A DNA stretch of 64,000 nucleotides from Alteripontixanthobacter muriae (GTDB taxonomy: Bacteria; Pseudomonadota; Alphaproteobacteria; Sphingomonadales; Sphingomonadaceae). Of the stretch, positions 9,898 through 21,066 are shown piece by piece; positions within the stretch are counted from its first letter, which is position 1, and each line of letters starts with the position of its first letter. Below the pieces are notes generated by a model. It had not been told where the DNA came from. It worked only from the letters and a program-made list of their open reading frames with translations, and did not search any database. The DNA is taken from the NCBI RefSeq assembly GCF_013336795.1, contig NZ_JAAFZT010000005.1:62001-126000 (forward strand), given 5' to 3'. The position numbers and the translations under genes are program-made.

Positions 9898-11003
9898 TTC
9901 CAGCACCGGTAGCGCGGCAGCCCTGGATGATGCTGTTCCCGCTGGTCACGCTGATCGCTTTCGGTGCGGCGGTGCTCTATTCCGCAGCCGGCGGCAGCAT
10001 GCAGCCTTATGCGCAATCGCACCTGATCCGTTTCGCAGTGTTCCTGGTGATGGCTGCGATCATGACCCGGTTTACCCGCGAATGGGTCAAATTTCTTGCC
10101 TATCCTATCTATGCCGTCGTCCTAATCCTCCTCATTGCCGTGGAAGCGATCGGTGCGATCGGCGGAGGCAGCCAGCGCTGGCTCAACCTCGGATTTATCG
10201 TTCTGCAGCCGTCGGAACTCATGAAACCCGCCATCGTGCTGGCGCTTGCGCGCTTCTACGACACGCTCCCGCCCGGCATGACCGGCACATGGCGAGCCAT
10301 CGTGCCCGCCGGATTGCTGCTGGCGGCGCCGGTCTGCCTGGTGTTGTTGCAGCCTGATCTCGGCACATCGCTGGCGCTGGTATTCGGAGGCGTAGTGGTT
10401 ATGTTTCTGGCCGGCCTGCCCTTGCGCTGGTTCGTACTGGGTGCGGTTGGCGCAGCAATTGCAGCGCCGCTGGCCTTCTTCTTCGGGTTACAGGAATATC
10501 AGCAGCGCCGGGTCTTTACTTTCCTCGATCCTGAAAGCGACCCGCTTGGCTCGGGATATCACATCACGCAATCCAAGATCGCGATCGGATCGGGGGGCCT
10601 GAGCGGTAAAGGCTTCAACGAAGGTTCGCAGAGCCATTTGAACTACTTACCCGAACCGCATACCGACTTCGTGTTTTCGACAATGGCCGAGGAGTGGGGC
10701 CTGATCGGCGGCCTTGTCGTGATCGGCATATTCGTGCTGATCCTGGGATGGGGCCTGCGGGTGGCACGCCGATCGACCGACCGCTTCGCATCCCTGCTGG
10801 CGGCAGGAATGGTCGCCACGATCTTCTTCTATGTCGTCATTAATCTGATGATGGTGATGGGCCTTGCTCCGGTCGTGGGCATCCCCCTGCCCTTCATGAG
10901 CCACGGTGGTTCGTCGATGCTCACCAACATGCTCTGCATCGGCGCCTTGATGATGATCAACCGGTGGAACCATGGCCAGCGCGGGCGAACCTTTTCGAGC
11001 TGA
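9885..11003 (+). CDS. rodA: SEDS peptidoglycan glycosyltransferase RodA
   Basis: The 372-residue, roughly ten-helix SEDS protein polymerises lipid II together with PBP2. Signature segments are LNLGFIVLQPSELMKPA near residue 100 and GKGFNEGSQSHLNYLPEPHT near 240, followed by DFVFSTMAEEWG. The last conserved block is GIPLPFMSHGGSSML. The frame stays open further upstream to 9630, but that part overlaps mrdA and has no family similarity. The ATG at 9885, overlapping the end of mrdA by 13 bases, gives the normal length. It is the last gene of the mre operon. Confidence 0.96.
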   Translation: MGSVIPAPVARQPWMMLFPLVTLIAFGAAVLYSAAGGSMQPYAQSHLIRFAVFLVMAAIMTRFTREWVKFLAYPIYAVVLILLIAVEAIGAIGGGSQRWLNLGFIVLQPSELMKPAIVLALARFYDTLPPGMTGTWRAIVPAGLLLAAPVCLVLLQPDLGTSLALVFGGVVVMFLAGLPLRWFVLGAVGAAIAAPLAFFFGLQEYQQRRVFTFLDPESDPLGSGYHITQSKIAIGSGGLSGKGFNEGSQSHLNYLPEPHTDFVFSTMAEEWGLIGGLVVIGIFVLILGWGLRVARRSTDRFASLLAAGMVATIFFYVVINLMMVMGLAPVVGIPLPFMSHGGSSMLTNMLCIGALMMINRWNHGQRGRTFSS

Positions 11004-11116
11004 AGCGAAAAAATACCGCACCACCCCTTCCATCATGCAATCGCCGCGTTATATGCAGCGCCTGCCCGGCGACGGGCCTGATTCGCCCATCCGCTGCAAG
11101 GCGCAGGCAATCTCGT

Positions 11117-11192
<76 letters not shown>

Positions 11193-11505
11193 TTTTCGTC
11201 TTCGATGTACAAGATCCTGCGGCACCTGGGGATGGCCTCCTCCACTTTCGCGTTTTTGAGCATGCCTTTCCAGGTCTGGCCCTGCGGCCGCGCCTGTTTC
11301 TCACCTTTGAGCGAACGCGCGGACCTATAGGATGGCGTCTGGTGAGACTGCGCGCCCGCGATACGCTTCATAATTGATGCACTAACTGGAACGGAAGAAA
11401 ACCCGGCTTCTCGGAACGATGCGCGTTTTCGATGTGTTGCATAACAGAAGCGGTCGATCCTTGTCGGCTCTTGATCTGCCCTTGAAAGCAACATGTTGAG
11501 CATCG
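11193..11505 (+). other. 313-base non-coding gap upstream of glgE
   Basis: This gap separates the tRNA-Lys 3' end from the glgE start. I see no convincing gene, terminator or riboswitch in it. Open frames that cross it on either strand run through the tRNA or have no protein-like composition. It must hold the promoter of the seven-gene glucan/trehalose operon, but no confident -35/-10 pair or regulator operator was recognised by eye. Confidence 0.5.
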
Positions 11506-13542
11506 ATGACTCCAGGCAAACCGATCATCATACCACGTCACCCCGCGAAGCGTGCAGGTGGCGACCGTCTGCCATTGGGAGAGCGCGCAAGGCTTGTGAA
11601 CGAGGAGATCAGCCCTGCGGTTGAGGGCGGTCATTTCCCTGCCAAGCGCACCGTTGGTGACATTGTAACTGTCGGAGCAACGATCTTCGCGGACGGACAC
11701 GAGCAGCTTGCAGCTGAACTGCGCTGGCGGGCCGTCGATGAGAAAACGTGGCATCGGGTGGAAATGTACCAGCTGCCGAACGACCGCTGGACAGCTGAGT
11801 TCACGCCCGAAAGGATGGGGCGGCATGAATTCGTGGTCGAGGGTTGGCTCGATCTGTTCGGCGGGTTCCGTCGCGATTTCGTCAAGAAACGGGAAGCGGG
11901 TGTCGATCAGCCGGTCGATCAGGCCGAAGGTCGCGCCTTGATCCAGCAAGCTGTCGATTCAAGCAAGGGCAAGCTCGCCACGACGCTGAAGAAAAGATTG
12001 GCGACTATCGAAAAGGCGGATGGCGACGCAGGCGCAGCTTTGCTGATGGATGATGAACTCGCGAAACTGATGCGAGAAGCAGATGCGCGGCCGCACGCCC
12101 TGTGCTCTGCGCCGCAGATGCTGGACGCCGAGCGCGAAGCTGCACGCTTTTCAAGCTGGTACGAACTGTTCCCTCGGTCGATGACCGACGACCGGGAGCG
12201 CCATGGCACATTTGCCGATGTCATCGACCATTTGCCGCGCGTGCGAGCCATGGGCTTCGATACCCTGTATTTCCCGCCCATCCACCCGATCGGCAAGACA
12301 AACCGCAAGGGTCCGAACAACACCCTCACCCCTCAGGAAGGCGATCCGGGCAGCCCTTACGCCATCGGCAGCGCCGAAGGAGGGCATGATGCCATTCATC
12401 CCGAACTCGGCTCATTCGAGGATTTCGACAGGCTGGTTGCGGCCGCGGCGGATCACGGGCTTGAGATCGCGCTGGATTTCGCCATCCAGGCCTCACCCGA
12501 CCATCCGTGGCTGACGGAGCATCCCGGCTGGTTCGCATGGCGTCCTGACGGTAGCATGAAATATGCCGAGAATCCGCCGAAGAAGTATCAGGACATCGTG
12601 AACGTCGATTTTTACGGACCGGATGCCGTTCCCGGACTTTGGGAAGCGCTGCGAGATGTCGTGCTATTGTGGGTCGACCACGGGGTGAAGACCTTCCGCG
12701 TGGACAACCCGCACACGAAGCCCCTGCCCTTCTGGGAATGGATGATCGCCGAGGTTCGCGCGCAGCATCCCGATGTCATCTTCCTCTCCGAAGCATTTAC
12801 CCGGCCGACCATGATGTACCGGCTGGCCAAGATCGGCTTCAGCCAATCCTACACCTATTTCACCTGGCGCAACGAGAAGCAGGAGCTGATCAATTACATC
12901 GAGGAACTGACCACGGAAGCGCCGAAGGACTTCTACCGCCCGCATTTCTTCGTCAACACGCCCGACATCAACCCCGCTTTCCTGCAGACCGGTGGACGCC
13001 CTGCCCACCGTATACGCGCGGTGCTTGCCTCGACCCTGTCCGGGCTGTGGGGCGTCTATTCAGGCTTCGAGCTCTGCGATGCCACCCCGCTCGGCCCCGG
13101 AAAAGAGGAGTATCTCGATTCCGAAAAGTTCGAGATCCGCCCCCGCGCATGGCGCAGCGACAATGACATCGTGGATGACATCACGCGGCTGAACCAGCTT
13201 CGGCGGGACAACGCGGCGTTGCAGACCCATCTCAACACGAAGTTCTATTCTGCCGACAATCCCAACATCATCTGGTACGGCAAACCTTCGCCCGCTGCCG
13301 AGGATCAAGCCTGCGCAGAAATGATCGCGGTCATGGTCAGCATGGACCCGCATAACGCGCATGAATGCCACTTCGATGTTCCGCTGTGGGAATTCGGCCT
13401 GTCTGACGATGGCACCGTCGCTGTCGAAGACCTGTTCGGCGGCTACCGCTTCGAATGGCACTGCAAGGTGCAGCACATCCGCCTCGATCCGGACGAACCG
13501 TTCCGCGTCTGGCGCATCTCCGTACCGGGAGTACATACATGA
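11506..13542 (+). CDS. glgE: Alpha-1,4-glucan:maltose-1-phosphate maltosyltransferase GlgE
   Basis: The 678-residue GH13_3 enzyme transfers maltosyl units from maltose-1-phosphate to the non-reducing end of an alpha-1,4-glucan and releases phosphate. The N-terminal beta-sandwich (about 1-110) contains the GlgE-type VGATIFADGHE...LRWR region and is followed by a helical insert. The barrel has FPPIHPIGKTNRKG near residue 262, the nucleophile in FRVDNPHTKP (Asp near 400), the acid/base in FLSEAFTRP (Glu near 429) and VNTPDINPAF. The 29-residue nucleophile-to-acid spacing matches Streptomyces GlgE. The ribosome binding site is weak. Its stop codon overlaps the next start as ATGA. Confidence 0.96.
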   Translation: MTPGKPIIIPRHPAKRAGGDRLPLGERARLVNEEISPAVEGGHFPAKRTVGDIVTVGATIFADGHEQLAAELRWRAVDEKTWHRVEMYQLPNDRWTAEFTPERMGRHEFVVEGWLDLFGGFRRDFVKKREAGVDQPVDQAEGRALIQQAVDSSKGKLATTLKKRLATIEKADGDAGAALLMDDELAKLMREADARPHALCSAPQMLDAEREAARFSSWYELFPRSMTDDRERHGTFADVIDHLPRVRAMGFDTLYFPPIHPIGKTNRKGPNNTLTPQEGDPGSPYAIGSAEGGHDAIHPELGSFEDFDRLVAAAADHGLEIALDFAIQASPDHPWLTEHPGWFAWRPDGSMKYAENPPKKYQDIVNVDFYGPDAVPGLWEALRDVVLLWVDHGVKTFRVDNPHTKPLPFWEWMIAEVRAQHPDVIFLSEAFTRPTMMYRLAKIGFSQSYTYFTWRNEKQELINYIEELTTEAPKDFYRPHFFVNTPDINPAFLQTGGRPAHRIRAVLASTLSGLWGVYSGFELCDATPLGPGKEEYLDSEKFEIRPRAWRSDNDIVDDITRLNQLRRDNAALQTHLNTKFYSADNPNIIWYGKPSPAAEDQACAEMIAVMVSMDPHNAHECHFDVPLWEFGLSDDGTVAVEDLFGGYRFEWHCKVQHIRLDPDEPFRVWRISVPGVHT

Positions 13543-16500
13543 ACGACCAGCAGCCGCTGACCTCCAGCGCCACGATAACCGGCTCCGACGATCCTTACTG
13601 GTACAAGGATGCGGTCATCTATCAGCTTCACGTCAAAAGCTTCTACGACGCGAACAACGACGGCATCGGCGATTTCGCCGGACTGATCGAGAAGCTCGAC
13701 TATGTCGCAGACCTCGGTGTGACCGCGATCTGGTTGCTGCCTTTCTACCCCTCCCCGCGCCGGGACGACGGGTACGACATCGCCGAATACCGCGATGTCT
13801 CGCCCGATTATGGAACGATGGACGACGCGCGCGCCTTCATCGAAGCGGCGCATCAGCGCGGTATCCGGGTCATCACCGAACTGGTGATCAATCACACCAG
13901 CGATCAGCATCCCTGGTTTCAGGCCGCGCGCAAGGCACCGCCGGGCAGCCCGGAGCGTGATTTCTACGTTTGGTCTGACGACGACAAGCTTTATTCCGGC
14001 ACGCGCATCATCTTCCTCGACACAGAGAAGTCGAACTGGACCTGGGATGAAGAGGCTGGCGCCTATTTCTGGCACCGCTTCTATTCGCATCAGCCGGACC
14101 TTAATTTTGAAAATCCGCAGGTGCTTGCCGAAGTGCTTTCGGCCATGCACTTCTGGCTGGATGCAGGCGTGGACGGGCTGCGCCTCGACGCCATCCCCTA
14201 CCTCATCGAACGCGACGGCACCTCGAACGAGAACCTGCCGGAAACCCACGATGTCCTGAAGAAGATCCGCCAGGATCTCGACGCCCATTACGAGGGCAAG
14301 ATGCTGCTGGCGGAGGCCAACATGTGGCCCGAAGATACGCAAGCCTATTTCGGAGGCGAACCGGGCGGCACCAGCAGCGAATGCCACATGGCGTTTCATT
14401 TCCCCCTCATGCCGCGCATGTATATGGCCGTCGCGCAGGAAGACCGCTTCCCGATCACCGACATCATGCGGCAGACGCCGGACATTCCGGAAGACGCACA
14501 ATGGGCCATCTTCCTGCGCAATCATGACGAACTGACGCTGGAAATGGTCACCGATGCGGAGCGTGACTATTTGTGGAACACCTATGCCGCAGACCGGCGC
14601 GCGCGCATCAATCTCGGTATCAGGCGCCGCCTCGCACCGCTGATGGAACGCGACCGGCGGCGCATCGAATTGATGAATGCGCTGCTGCTCACCATGCCCG
14701 GCACCCCGGTGCTGTATTACGGCGACGAGATCGGCATGGGCGACAATATCTTCCTTGGCGACCGCGACGGGGTGCGAACACCGATGCAATGGTCGCCGGA
14801 TCGCAACGGCGGCTTCTCCAAGGCCGATCCTGCCAGCCTCACCCTGCCCGCAATTCAGGACCCGCTCTATGGATACGAAGCCGCGAATGTCGAGGCGCAG
14901 GAGCGCGACCGGCACTCCCTGCTGAACTGGGTCAAGCGGATGCTGGCCGTGCGCAAGGATCATCACACCTTCGGCCGCGGCAGTCAGACCTTCCTCCGTC
15001 CGGCTAATCGCCGCATCCTCGCATACCTGAGGCAGCACGAAGGCGAAACGATCCTTTGCGTCGCCAATCTGTCGCGCACCGCACAGGCGGTCGAGCTCGA
15101 TCTGCACGAATTTGAAGGCCGCGTGCCGGTCGAACTGACCGGCGGGACCACATTCCCCAAGCTGGGCAAGCTGCCCTATCTCCTGACGCTGCCGCCTTAC
15201 GGCTTTTTGTGGTTCGAACTGACCGACGAGGCCGAAGCGCCCGAATGGGCGAGCGCTGCACCCGATGCCGAGGTTGAACGCCACACCTTCGTTCTTCGCC
15301 CGCATCTGGACGACATTGCGAAGGGGCAGAACCGGCATGTGCTCGAGGGCGACATACTGCCCGACTACATTCCTCATCGCCGCTGGTTCGGTGCGAAGGA
15401 CGAGGCAGTGGAAAGCGTCAAGCTGGAAAGGCTTACCTCCCTGCCCGCTGCCGAAGACCTGCTTCTGGGCGAAGTGAGAGTGGAGACCGAAAGCGGCTCG
15501 GCATTGTACTCGCTGCCATTCGGAATCGCGTGGGAGGGGCAGCAGCATGGCCCCTTTGCCTCCAATCTCGCCATGGCACGCGTGCGCCGCGAACGTCATG
15601 TCGGCCTTCTGACCGACGGCTTTGCGCTCGCCGGCTTTGCCGATTCGGTCGTCAGCGCCGTTCGCGACGGTGTTGAGACGAAGAGCGAAGGCGGGCTGCT
15701 CCGTTTCGAGAAGACTGCTGCCTTCGACCTGGACTCCGATGCCGAGCCTGAATGGCTGGCCGCCGAACAATCGAACAGCACGATGGTTCTGGGCCAGCAG
15801 GCAGTTCTGAAACTGCTTCGGAAGCTGGCACCCGGTGAACATCCCGATGCCGAGATGATCGACTATCTGGTGAAGAACGGTTTCGCCAATGTCCCGGCCA
15901 TCTTCGGAACGGTGAAGCGGGTTTCCGAAGGCGAGGAAACGCTGATCATGCTGTTGCAGGCCTTCGTTCACAACCAGGGTGACGGATGGCAATGGACCTT
16001 GGGAGCGCTGGAGCGGCTCGTGACAGATACCGACTGGAGCTTCAGCAATTACGAGAACTTCGCTTCCAATCTCGGCAAGCGCCTGCGCGAGATGCACGAT
16101 GTGCTCGGCGGCGACACGGACGAGACTGCTTTCGCACCCGAGGTCACGACGTTAGAAGATGCCGACAAGCTGGGCGGGCGGATCAAGGGGCAGTTCGACA
16201 CCGCTCTGGAACGTCTGCGCGGGGTTTCGGGCAATGACGAAGTCGCCGACCTCGCCGAAAAGCTGACCGCGAGCCGCGATGACCTGATCGAGCGGATCGG
16301 CGAAGTCGCACGCCATGCCAAGGACCGCAAACGCACGCGAATTCACGGCGATCTGCACCTGGGGCAGGTGCTGGTGACGGGCAGCGATGTCATGATCATC
16401 GATTTCGAGGGCGAGCCGACCAAGCCTCTGGCTGAGCGGCGCGCCAAGGATCTGCCTGCGCGCGATGTAGCGGGCATGGTGCGCTCCTTCGACTATGCCG

Positions 16501-16775
16501 CGGCAAGGGCGGAGCGCGGCCGCGCCGCGGGTGCCGACACCTGGGAAGCTCGCGCCGAAGAAGGCGCGGCGATCTTCCGCGAACGTGCGGTAGAGGCCTT
16601 CCTGAATGGCTATGGCGGCGGTCGGGACCCGGACGCATTGCTCGACCTGCTTCTGCTTGAAAAGGCCGCTTACGAAGTGACCTATGAAGCCGCAAATCGC
16701 CCCGACTGGATCGGCGTCCCTGCTGCCGGTCTGGCCCGCGCTGCCGAGCAACTGCTTTCCGGAGAAGACGAATGA
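13539..16775 (+). CDS. treS: Trehalose synthase (GH13_16)-maltokinase fusion
   Basis: The 1078-residue protein joins two enzymes. Residues 1 to about 550 are trehalose synthase, which interconverts trehalose and maltose: nucleophile Asp near 217 in LRLDAIPYL, acid/base Glu near 259 in LLAEANMW, and transition-state Asp near 330 in FLRNHDEL. From about 560 to the end is a Pep2/Mak-type maltokinase that makes maltose-1-phosphate, with the kinase catalytic loop [11 protein letters not shown] (Asp near 938) and metal motif IIDFEGEP. The fusion feeds GlgE directly. The ATG at 13539 overlaps the glgE stop; an open extension to 13455 inside glgE has no family similarity. It overlaps glgB by ATGA. 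Confidence 0.96.
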   Translation: MNDQQPLTSSATITGSDDPYWYKDAVIYQLHVKSFYDANNDGIGDFAGLIEKLDYVADLGVTAIWLLPFYPSPRRDDGYDIAEYRDVSPDYGTMDDARAFIEAAHQRGIRVITELVINHTSDQHPWFQAARKAPPGSPERDFYVWSDDDKLYSGTRIIFLDTEKSNWTWDEEAGAYFWHRFYSHQPDLNFENPQVLAEVLSAMHFWLDAGVDGLRLDAIPYLIERDGTSNENLPETHDVLKKIRQDLDAHYEGKMLLAEANMWPEDTQAYFGGEPGGTSSECHMAFHFPLMPRMYMAVAQEDRFPITDIMRQTPDIPEDAQWAIFLRNHDELTLEMVTDAERDYLWNTYAADRRARINLGIRRRLAPLMERDRRRIELMNALLLTMPGTPVLYYGDEIGMGDNIFLGDRDGVRTPMQWSPDRNGGFSKADPASLTLPAIQDPLYGYEAANVEAQERDRHSLLNWVKRMLAVRKDHHTFGRGSQTFLRPANRRILAYLRQHEGETILCVANLSRTAQAVELDLHEFEGRVPVELTGGTTFPKLGKLPYLLTLPPYGFLWFELTDEAEAPEWASAAPDAEVERHTFVLRPHLDDIAKGQNRHVLEGDILPDYIPHRRWFGAKDEAVESVKLERLTSLPAAEDLLLGEVRVETESGSALYSLPFGIAWEGQQHGPFASNLAMARVRRERHVGLLTDGFALAGFADSVVSAVRDGVETKSEGGLLRFEKTAAFDLDSDAEPEWLAAEQSNSTMVLGQQAVLKLLRKLAPGEHPDAEMIDYLVKNGFANVPAIFGTVKRVSEGEETLIMLLQAFVHNQGDGWQWTLGALERLVTDTDWSFSNYENFASNLGKRLREMHDVLGGDTDETAFAPEVTTLEDADKLGGRIKGQFDTALERLRGVSGNDEVADLAEKLTASRDDLIERIGEVARHAKDRKRTRIHGDLHLGQVLVTGSDVMIIDFEGEPTKPLAERRAKDLPARDVAGMVRSFDYAAARAERGRAAGADTWEARAEEGAAIFRERAVEAFLNGYGGGRDPDALLDLLLLEKAAYEVTYEAANRPDWIGVPAAGLARAAEQLLSGEDE

Positions 16776-18964
16776 CCGCATCCGACGCCCTGCTGGGCAC
16801 CGCTGCCGCAGCGCTTCTGGAAGGCCGCCTTGATGACCCTTTCGCTCTGCTCGGCCCTCATGAAGCGGACGGCAAGATCACCGTGCGCACCTTTCAGCCC
16901 GGGGCTGAAAAGGTTGAACTGATCGGGCGGAAGAAGGGCGCAGCCCTCGGCAAAATGGAAGAAGCCGCGTCCGGCATGTTCGTTGGACAACTGAAGAAAA
17001 AGCAGGACTACGCGCTGCGCATCACCTGGCCCGGCGGGTCGGAGCAGGTGACGGAGGATCCCTATTCCTTCGGCACCGTCATCGGCGATTACGATCTCCA
17101 CCTGTTCAGTGAAGGCCGACACCTGCAGCTGGCGAATGTCTTCGGCGCACAGCCAAGGCAGATGGACGGCGTTTCAGGCGTGGCGTTCTCTGTCTGGGCG
17201 CCCAATGCGCGGCGGGTTTCAGTGATTGGCGATTTCAACATGTGGGATGGGCGGCGCCACCCCATGCGACTGCGGCATTCCGCTGGCATTTGGGAATTGT
17301 TCGTCCCGAGGCTGGGTGCAGGCGAGCTTTACAAATTCGAGATTGCGGGCGCAGACGGCAACATCCACGAAAAAGCCGATCCTCTTGCGCGCGCAACCGA
17401 ATTGCCGCCCGGTACGGCCTCGATCATCGCACCCTCCCCGCATTTTGCCTGGAGCGACGACACTTGGATGCAGGAGCGAACCGCACGGCATGCTCCCGAT
17501 GCGCCGATCGCCGCCTATGAGGTTCATGCAGCGTCATGGATGACAGATGAGGATGGCGGGCCGCTCGACTGGCAGGCCATGGCGCAGAAGCTGGTGCCCT
17601 ACGTCGTGCAGATGGGCTTCACCCATATCGAGTTGATGCCGATCATGGAGCATCCCTTCGGCGGATCGTGGGGTTACCAGCCGCTGTCCCAATTTGCGCC
17701 TTCGGCCCGTTTTGGCTCGCCCGCGGATTTCGCCGGATTCGTTGATGCGTGTCACCGCGCCGGCATTGGCGTCATCCTCGACTGGGTTCCCGCCCATTTT
17801 CCCACCGATGCACACGGTTTGGCGCAATTCGATGGTACGCCGCTTTACGAACATTCCGATCCAAAGGAGGGCTTCCACCAGGACTGGAACACGCTGATCT
17901 ACAATCTGGGTCGGAACGAGGTGTCCGGCTTTCTCCTGGCAAGCGCGATCTGGTGGCTCGAAACCTTCCATATCGATGGCCTGCGCGTCGATGCCGTCGC
18001 TTCGATGCTCTATCGCGATTATTCAAGGGAACACGGCGAGTGGGTGCCCAATGTGCATGGCGGGCGTGAGAACCTGGAATCGGTCGCCTTTCTGAAGGCG
18101 ATGAACGAGGCTGTTGCAGAGCGCTGCCCCGGCGCGATGACGATTGCCGAGGAATCGACAGCGTGGCCGGGCGTTACTGCGCCGGTTTCCGATGGCGGGC
18201 TGGGATTCAGCTACAAATGGAACATGGGCTGGATGCACGATACGCTGCAGTATATCGAACGCGACCCGGTCCATCGTGGCTGGCATCACGGGGAACTCAC
18301 CTTTCCCATGGTTTATGCCTGGTCCGAAAAATACGTGCTGCCGATCAGCCATGACGAGGTCGTGCACGGCAAGGGAAGCCTGTGGAACAAGATCCCGGGC
18401 GACCGCTGGCGCAAATTCGCCAACCTCCGATCATACCTTGCCTTCATGTGGACCCAGCCCGGCAAGAAGCTGCTCTTCATGGGCTGCGAACTGGGCATGG
18501 AGAAGGAGTGGAACCACGACGAATCCCTGCCATGGCATCTGCTGGAACAGGCCGATCACGCATCCGTCCAGAACGTGCTGCGGGACCTGAACCGGCTGTA
18601 TGCCGATGAGGCGGCGCTTCACGCCCGCGATTGCAATCCCGAAGGCTTCTCGTGGATCGTCGGTGACGATGCGCGCAACAGCGTCTTCTCCTTCGTGAGA
18701 AGGGCGGAAGGACATGATCCGATCGTCGCTGTCTTCAACATGACGCCCGAACCGCGCCACGCCTACCGAATGGGTCTGCCGAAGGCTGGCAAATGGCAGG
18801 AAATACTCAACACCGACGCGATGGATTACGGAGGCGGCAACATCGGCAATTCGGGCGCGATCGAGGCTGATGATCAGGCGTTGCACGGGCAGCCTGCCTC
18901 CGCCGAACTGACCCTGCCCCCCCTCGGCGCAGTGCTGCTGAAACCCGGAGTGAAGAACCAGTGA
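16772..18964 (+). CDS. glgB: 1,4-alpha-glucan branching enzyme GlgB
   Basis: The 730-residue GH13_9 branching enzyme has an N-terminal N1 region, a CBM48 beta-sandwich ([18 protein letters not shown] near residue 145) and the catalytic barrel. Key residues are Asp near 407 in [10 protein letters not shown], Glu near 460 in IAEESTAWP and the Asp in [13 protein letters not shown]. These match positions 405, 458 and 526 of the E. coli enzyme closely. It moves segments to alpha-1,6 positions on the glucan that GlgE builds. It is coupled to treS by ATGA upstream and to glgX by TGATG downstream. Confidence 0.97.
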   Translation: MTASDALLGTAAAALLEGRLDDPFALLGPHEADGKITVRTFQPGAEKVELIGRKKGAALGKMEEAASGMFVGQLKKKQDYALRITWPGGSEQVTEDPYSFGTVIGDYDLHLFSEGRHLQLANVFGAQPRQMDGVSGVAFSVWAPNARRVSVIGDFNMWDGRRHPMRLRHSAGIWELFVPRLGAGELYKFEIAGADGNIHEKADPLARATELPPGTASIIAPSPHFAWSDDTWMQERTARHAPDAPIAAYEVHAASWMTDEDGGPLDWQAMAQKLVPYVVQMGFTHIELMPIMEHPFGGSWGYQPLSQFAPSARFGSPADFAGFVDACHRAGIGVILDWVPAHFPTDAHGLAQFDGTPLYEHSDPKEGFHQDWNTLIYNLGRNEVSGFLLASAIWWLETFHIDGLRVDAVASMLYRDYSREHGEWVPNVHGGRENLESVAFLKAMNEAVAERCPGAMTIAEESTAWPGVTAPVSDGGLGFSYKWNMGWMHDTLQYIERDPVHRGWHHGELTFPMVYAWSEKYVLPISHDEVVHGKGSLWNKIPGDRWRKFANLRSYLAFMWTQPGKKLLFMGCELGMEKEWNHDESLPWHLLEQADHASVQNVLRDLNRLYADEAALHARDCNPEGFSWIVGDDARNSVFSFVRRAEGHDPIVAVFNMTPEPRHAYRMGLPKAGKWQEILNTDAMDYGGGNIGNSGAIEADDQALHGQPASAELTLPPLGAVLLKPGVKNQ

Positions 18965-21066
18965 TGCCGATCCCCGACCGGCTCGAAGCCGGATCCGCCT
19001 ACCCGCTCGGCGCGCATTTCGACGGTTTGGGCGTCAATTTCGCGGTGTTCTCGGCCAATGCCGATTCCATAGATTTGTGCATTTTCGACCCGAGCGGAAA
19101 GCGGCAGATCGCCTGCCTCCCGCTGCCCGAATGGACGGACGAGGTCTGGCATGGCTATCTGCCCGGGGCGAAACCCGGCCTGCTCTACGGCTTCCGCGCA
19201 CACGGGCCTTACGAGCCCGAAAAGGGGCACCGGTTCAACCCGCACAAGCTGCTGCTCGATCCTTATGCGAAAAAGCTTTCGGGCAATCTGCGCTGGACCG
19301 ATGCGCTGCACTCCTATCGTGTACGCTCCAGCCGCAAGGACATGAGCTATGACAAGCGGGACAGCGCTGCCGCCATGCCCAAGGCCGTCGTTACCGCCGA
19401 AGCGTTCGACTGGACAGGCGATGTCCGGCCGAACACGCCCTGGACGGACACGGTCATCTACGAAGCCCATGTGAAGGGCCTCACGCAATTATTGCACGAT
19501 GTGCCCTCTGCCGAACGCGGTACCTATTCCGCCCTCGCCCACCCGAAAGTCATCGAGCATCTGCAACGCATCGGTGTCACCGCGCTCGAGTTGCTGCCCA
19601 TCCATGCCTTCGTGCAGGACCGGCGGCTGCAGGAAGCGGGGCTGGCGAATTACTGGGGCTATAACACCTTGTCGTTCTTCGCGCCGGAGCAACGTTACCT
19701 GGCCGGCGGCGATGCGGACGACTTGCGCATCGCCATCCGCCGCCTGCACGCTGCCGGGATCGAGGTCATCCTCGACGTTGTCTACAACCACACCGCCGAG
19801 GGAAGCGAACTCGGCCCGACATTCAATCTGCGCGGGCTGGATAACGCGACCTACTACCGCCTTGTCGAAGGGGAGCCGCGCTATTGCGTGAACGACACGG
19901 GCACCGGCAACACCTTGGACCTGTCGCACCCCCGGGTTTTGCAGATGGTGGCTGACAGTCTGCGCCACTGGGCGACGAGTTACCGCGTGGACGGCTTTCG
20001 TTTCGACCTTGGCGTTACACTTGGCCGCGACGGCAACAATGGTTTCGATCCGCGTTCGGGTTTCTTCGACATCCTGCGGCAGGATCCGGTGCTGAATGGC
20101 CTCAAGCTGATCTCGGAGCCGTGGGATATCGGACCCGGTGGTTATCAGCTGGGCAACCACCCTCCCGGATTTGCCGAATGGAATGACAAGTTCAGGGATT
20201 CCACTCGCAGGTTCTGGCGCGGCGATGCCGGTATGCGGCCCGAATTCGCCCGCCGCATCGCAGGATCCGCCGATCTGTTCGACCGCCGCGCCCGCCGACC
20301 CTGGGCCAGCATGAATTTCGTTACGGCTCACGATGGCCAGCCCTTACGCGACGTCGTGACCTATGAAATGAAGCGCAATGAAGCCAATCAGGAGGGCAAT
20401 CGCGACGGTCATTCCGAAAACTACAATTGCAACTGGGGCGTAGAAGGCCCAACCGACGACCCTGCGGTGGAGGAAATCAGGAGCCGCGTTGCCCGTTCCA
20501 TGCTGACGACCCTCTTTGCCTCCCTCGGCACGCCCATGCTGCTCGGCGGCGACGAATTCGGGCGCACGCAGGAAGGCAATGACAACGCCTACTGCCAGGA
20601 TAATCCCATCAGCTGGTTTTCCTGGGATCAGCTGCAAAGCGAACAGGGGCGCGCCTGCAGCGATTACGTTGCCCGGCTCGCTGAGATGCGCCGCACGTAT
20701 CCGCTCATTCGCGCCAACCGCTTCCTGCACGGCGATGTGGAAGTGGCAGAGGGCATTCTCGACATTGACTGGTTTGACGAGCGCGGAGAGCACCTCAGTC
20801 CCGACGACTGGCACAATGAACAGGGCCGCGCGCTGGTGATGCGCCGGGCGCGCCGCTTGCCGGATGGTGAGATCGAAGCGGTGACGATGCTGATGAATGC
20901 GGGCGGCAAAACACTGACCTTCCGTCTGCCACCGCCAGCGCAATTATTGCGCAAGCTGGTGATCGACAGCGCCAATCCCCGCGCGCCCGAGAGCGAAGTA
21001 ACCGACACTATCGAGGTCGAGGACCGCGCCGTCAAAGTCGTCGTCGGGACGGGAAGAATCGATTGA
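18964..21066 (+). CDS. glgX: Glycogen debranching enzyme GlgX (isoamylase type)
   Basis: The 700-residue GH13_11 enzyme hydrolyses alpha-1,6 branches of limit dextrins. It has an N-terminal CBM48 domain (AHFDGLGVNFAVFSANA), the barrel with VVYNHTAEGSELGPT, nucleophile Asp near 348 in FRFDLGVTLG, acid/base Glu near 385 in LISEPWD, and FVTAHDGQPLRD. The ATG at 18964 overlaps the glgB stop by one base (TGATG); a GTG one codon earlier is the only alternative. It supplies linear maltodextrins for TreY, TreZ and MalQ encoded next. Length is typical (about 660-720). Confidence 0.96.
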   Translation: MPIPDRLEAGSAYPLGAHFDGLGVNFAVFSANADSIDLCIFDPSGKRQIACLPLPEWTDEVWHGYLPGAKPGLLYGFRAHGPYEPEKGHRFNPHKLLLDPYAKKLSGNLRWTDALHSYRVRSSRKDMSYDKRDSAAAMPKAVVTAEAFDWTGDVRPNTPWTDTVIYEAHVKGLTQLLHDVPSAERGTYSALAHPKVIEHLQRIGVTALELLPIHAFVQDRRLQEAGLANYWGYNTLSFFAPEQRYLAGGDADDLRIAIRRLHAAGIEVILDVVYNHTAEGSELGPTFNLRGLDNATYYRLVEGEPRYCVNDTGTGNTLDLSHPRVLQMVADSLRHWATSYRVDGFRFDLGVTLGRDGNNGFDPRSGFFDILRQDPVLNGLKLISEPWDIGPGGYQLGNHPPGFAEWNDKFRDSTRRFWRGDAGMRPEFARRIAGSADLFDRRARRPWASMNFVTAHDGQPLRDVVTYEMKRNEANQEGNRDGHSENYNCNWGVEGPTDDPAVEEIRSRVARSMLTTLFASLGTPMLLGGDEFGRTQEGNDNAYCQDNPISWFSWDQLQSEQGRACSDYVARLAEMRRTYPLIRANRFLHGDVEVAEGILDIDWFDERGEHLSPDDWHNEQGRALVMRRARRLPDGEIEAVTMLMNAGGKTLTFRLPPPAQLLRKLVIDSANPRAPESEVTDTIEVEDRAVKVVVGTGRID

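Noticed and set aside
13443-16097. 884-codon open frame on the minus strand opposite treS
   Set aside because: It is a mirror of the treS gene in GC-rich DNA; no protein family pattern, and treS has intact catalytic motifs.
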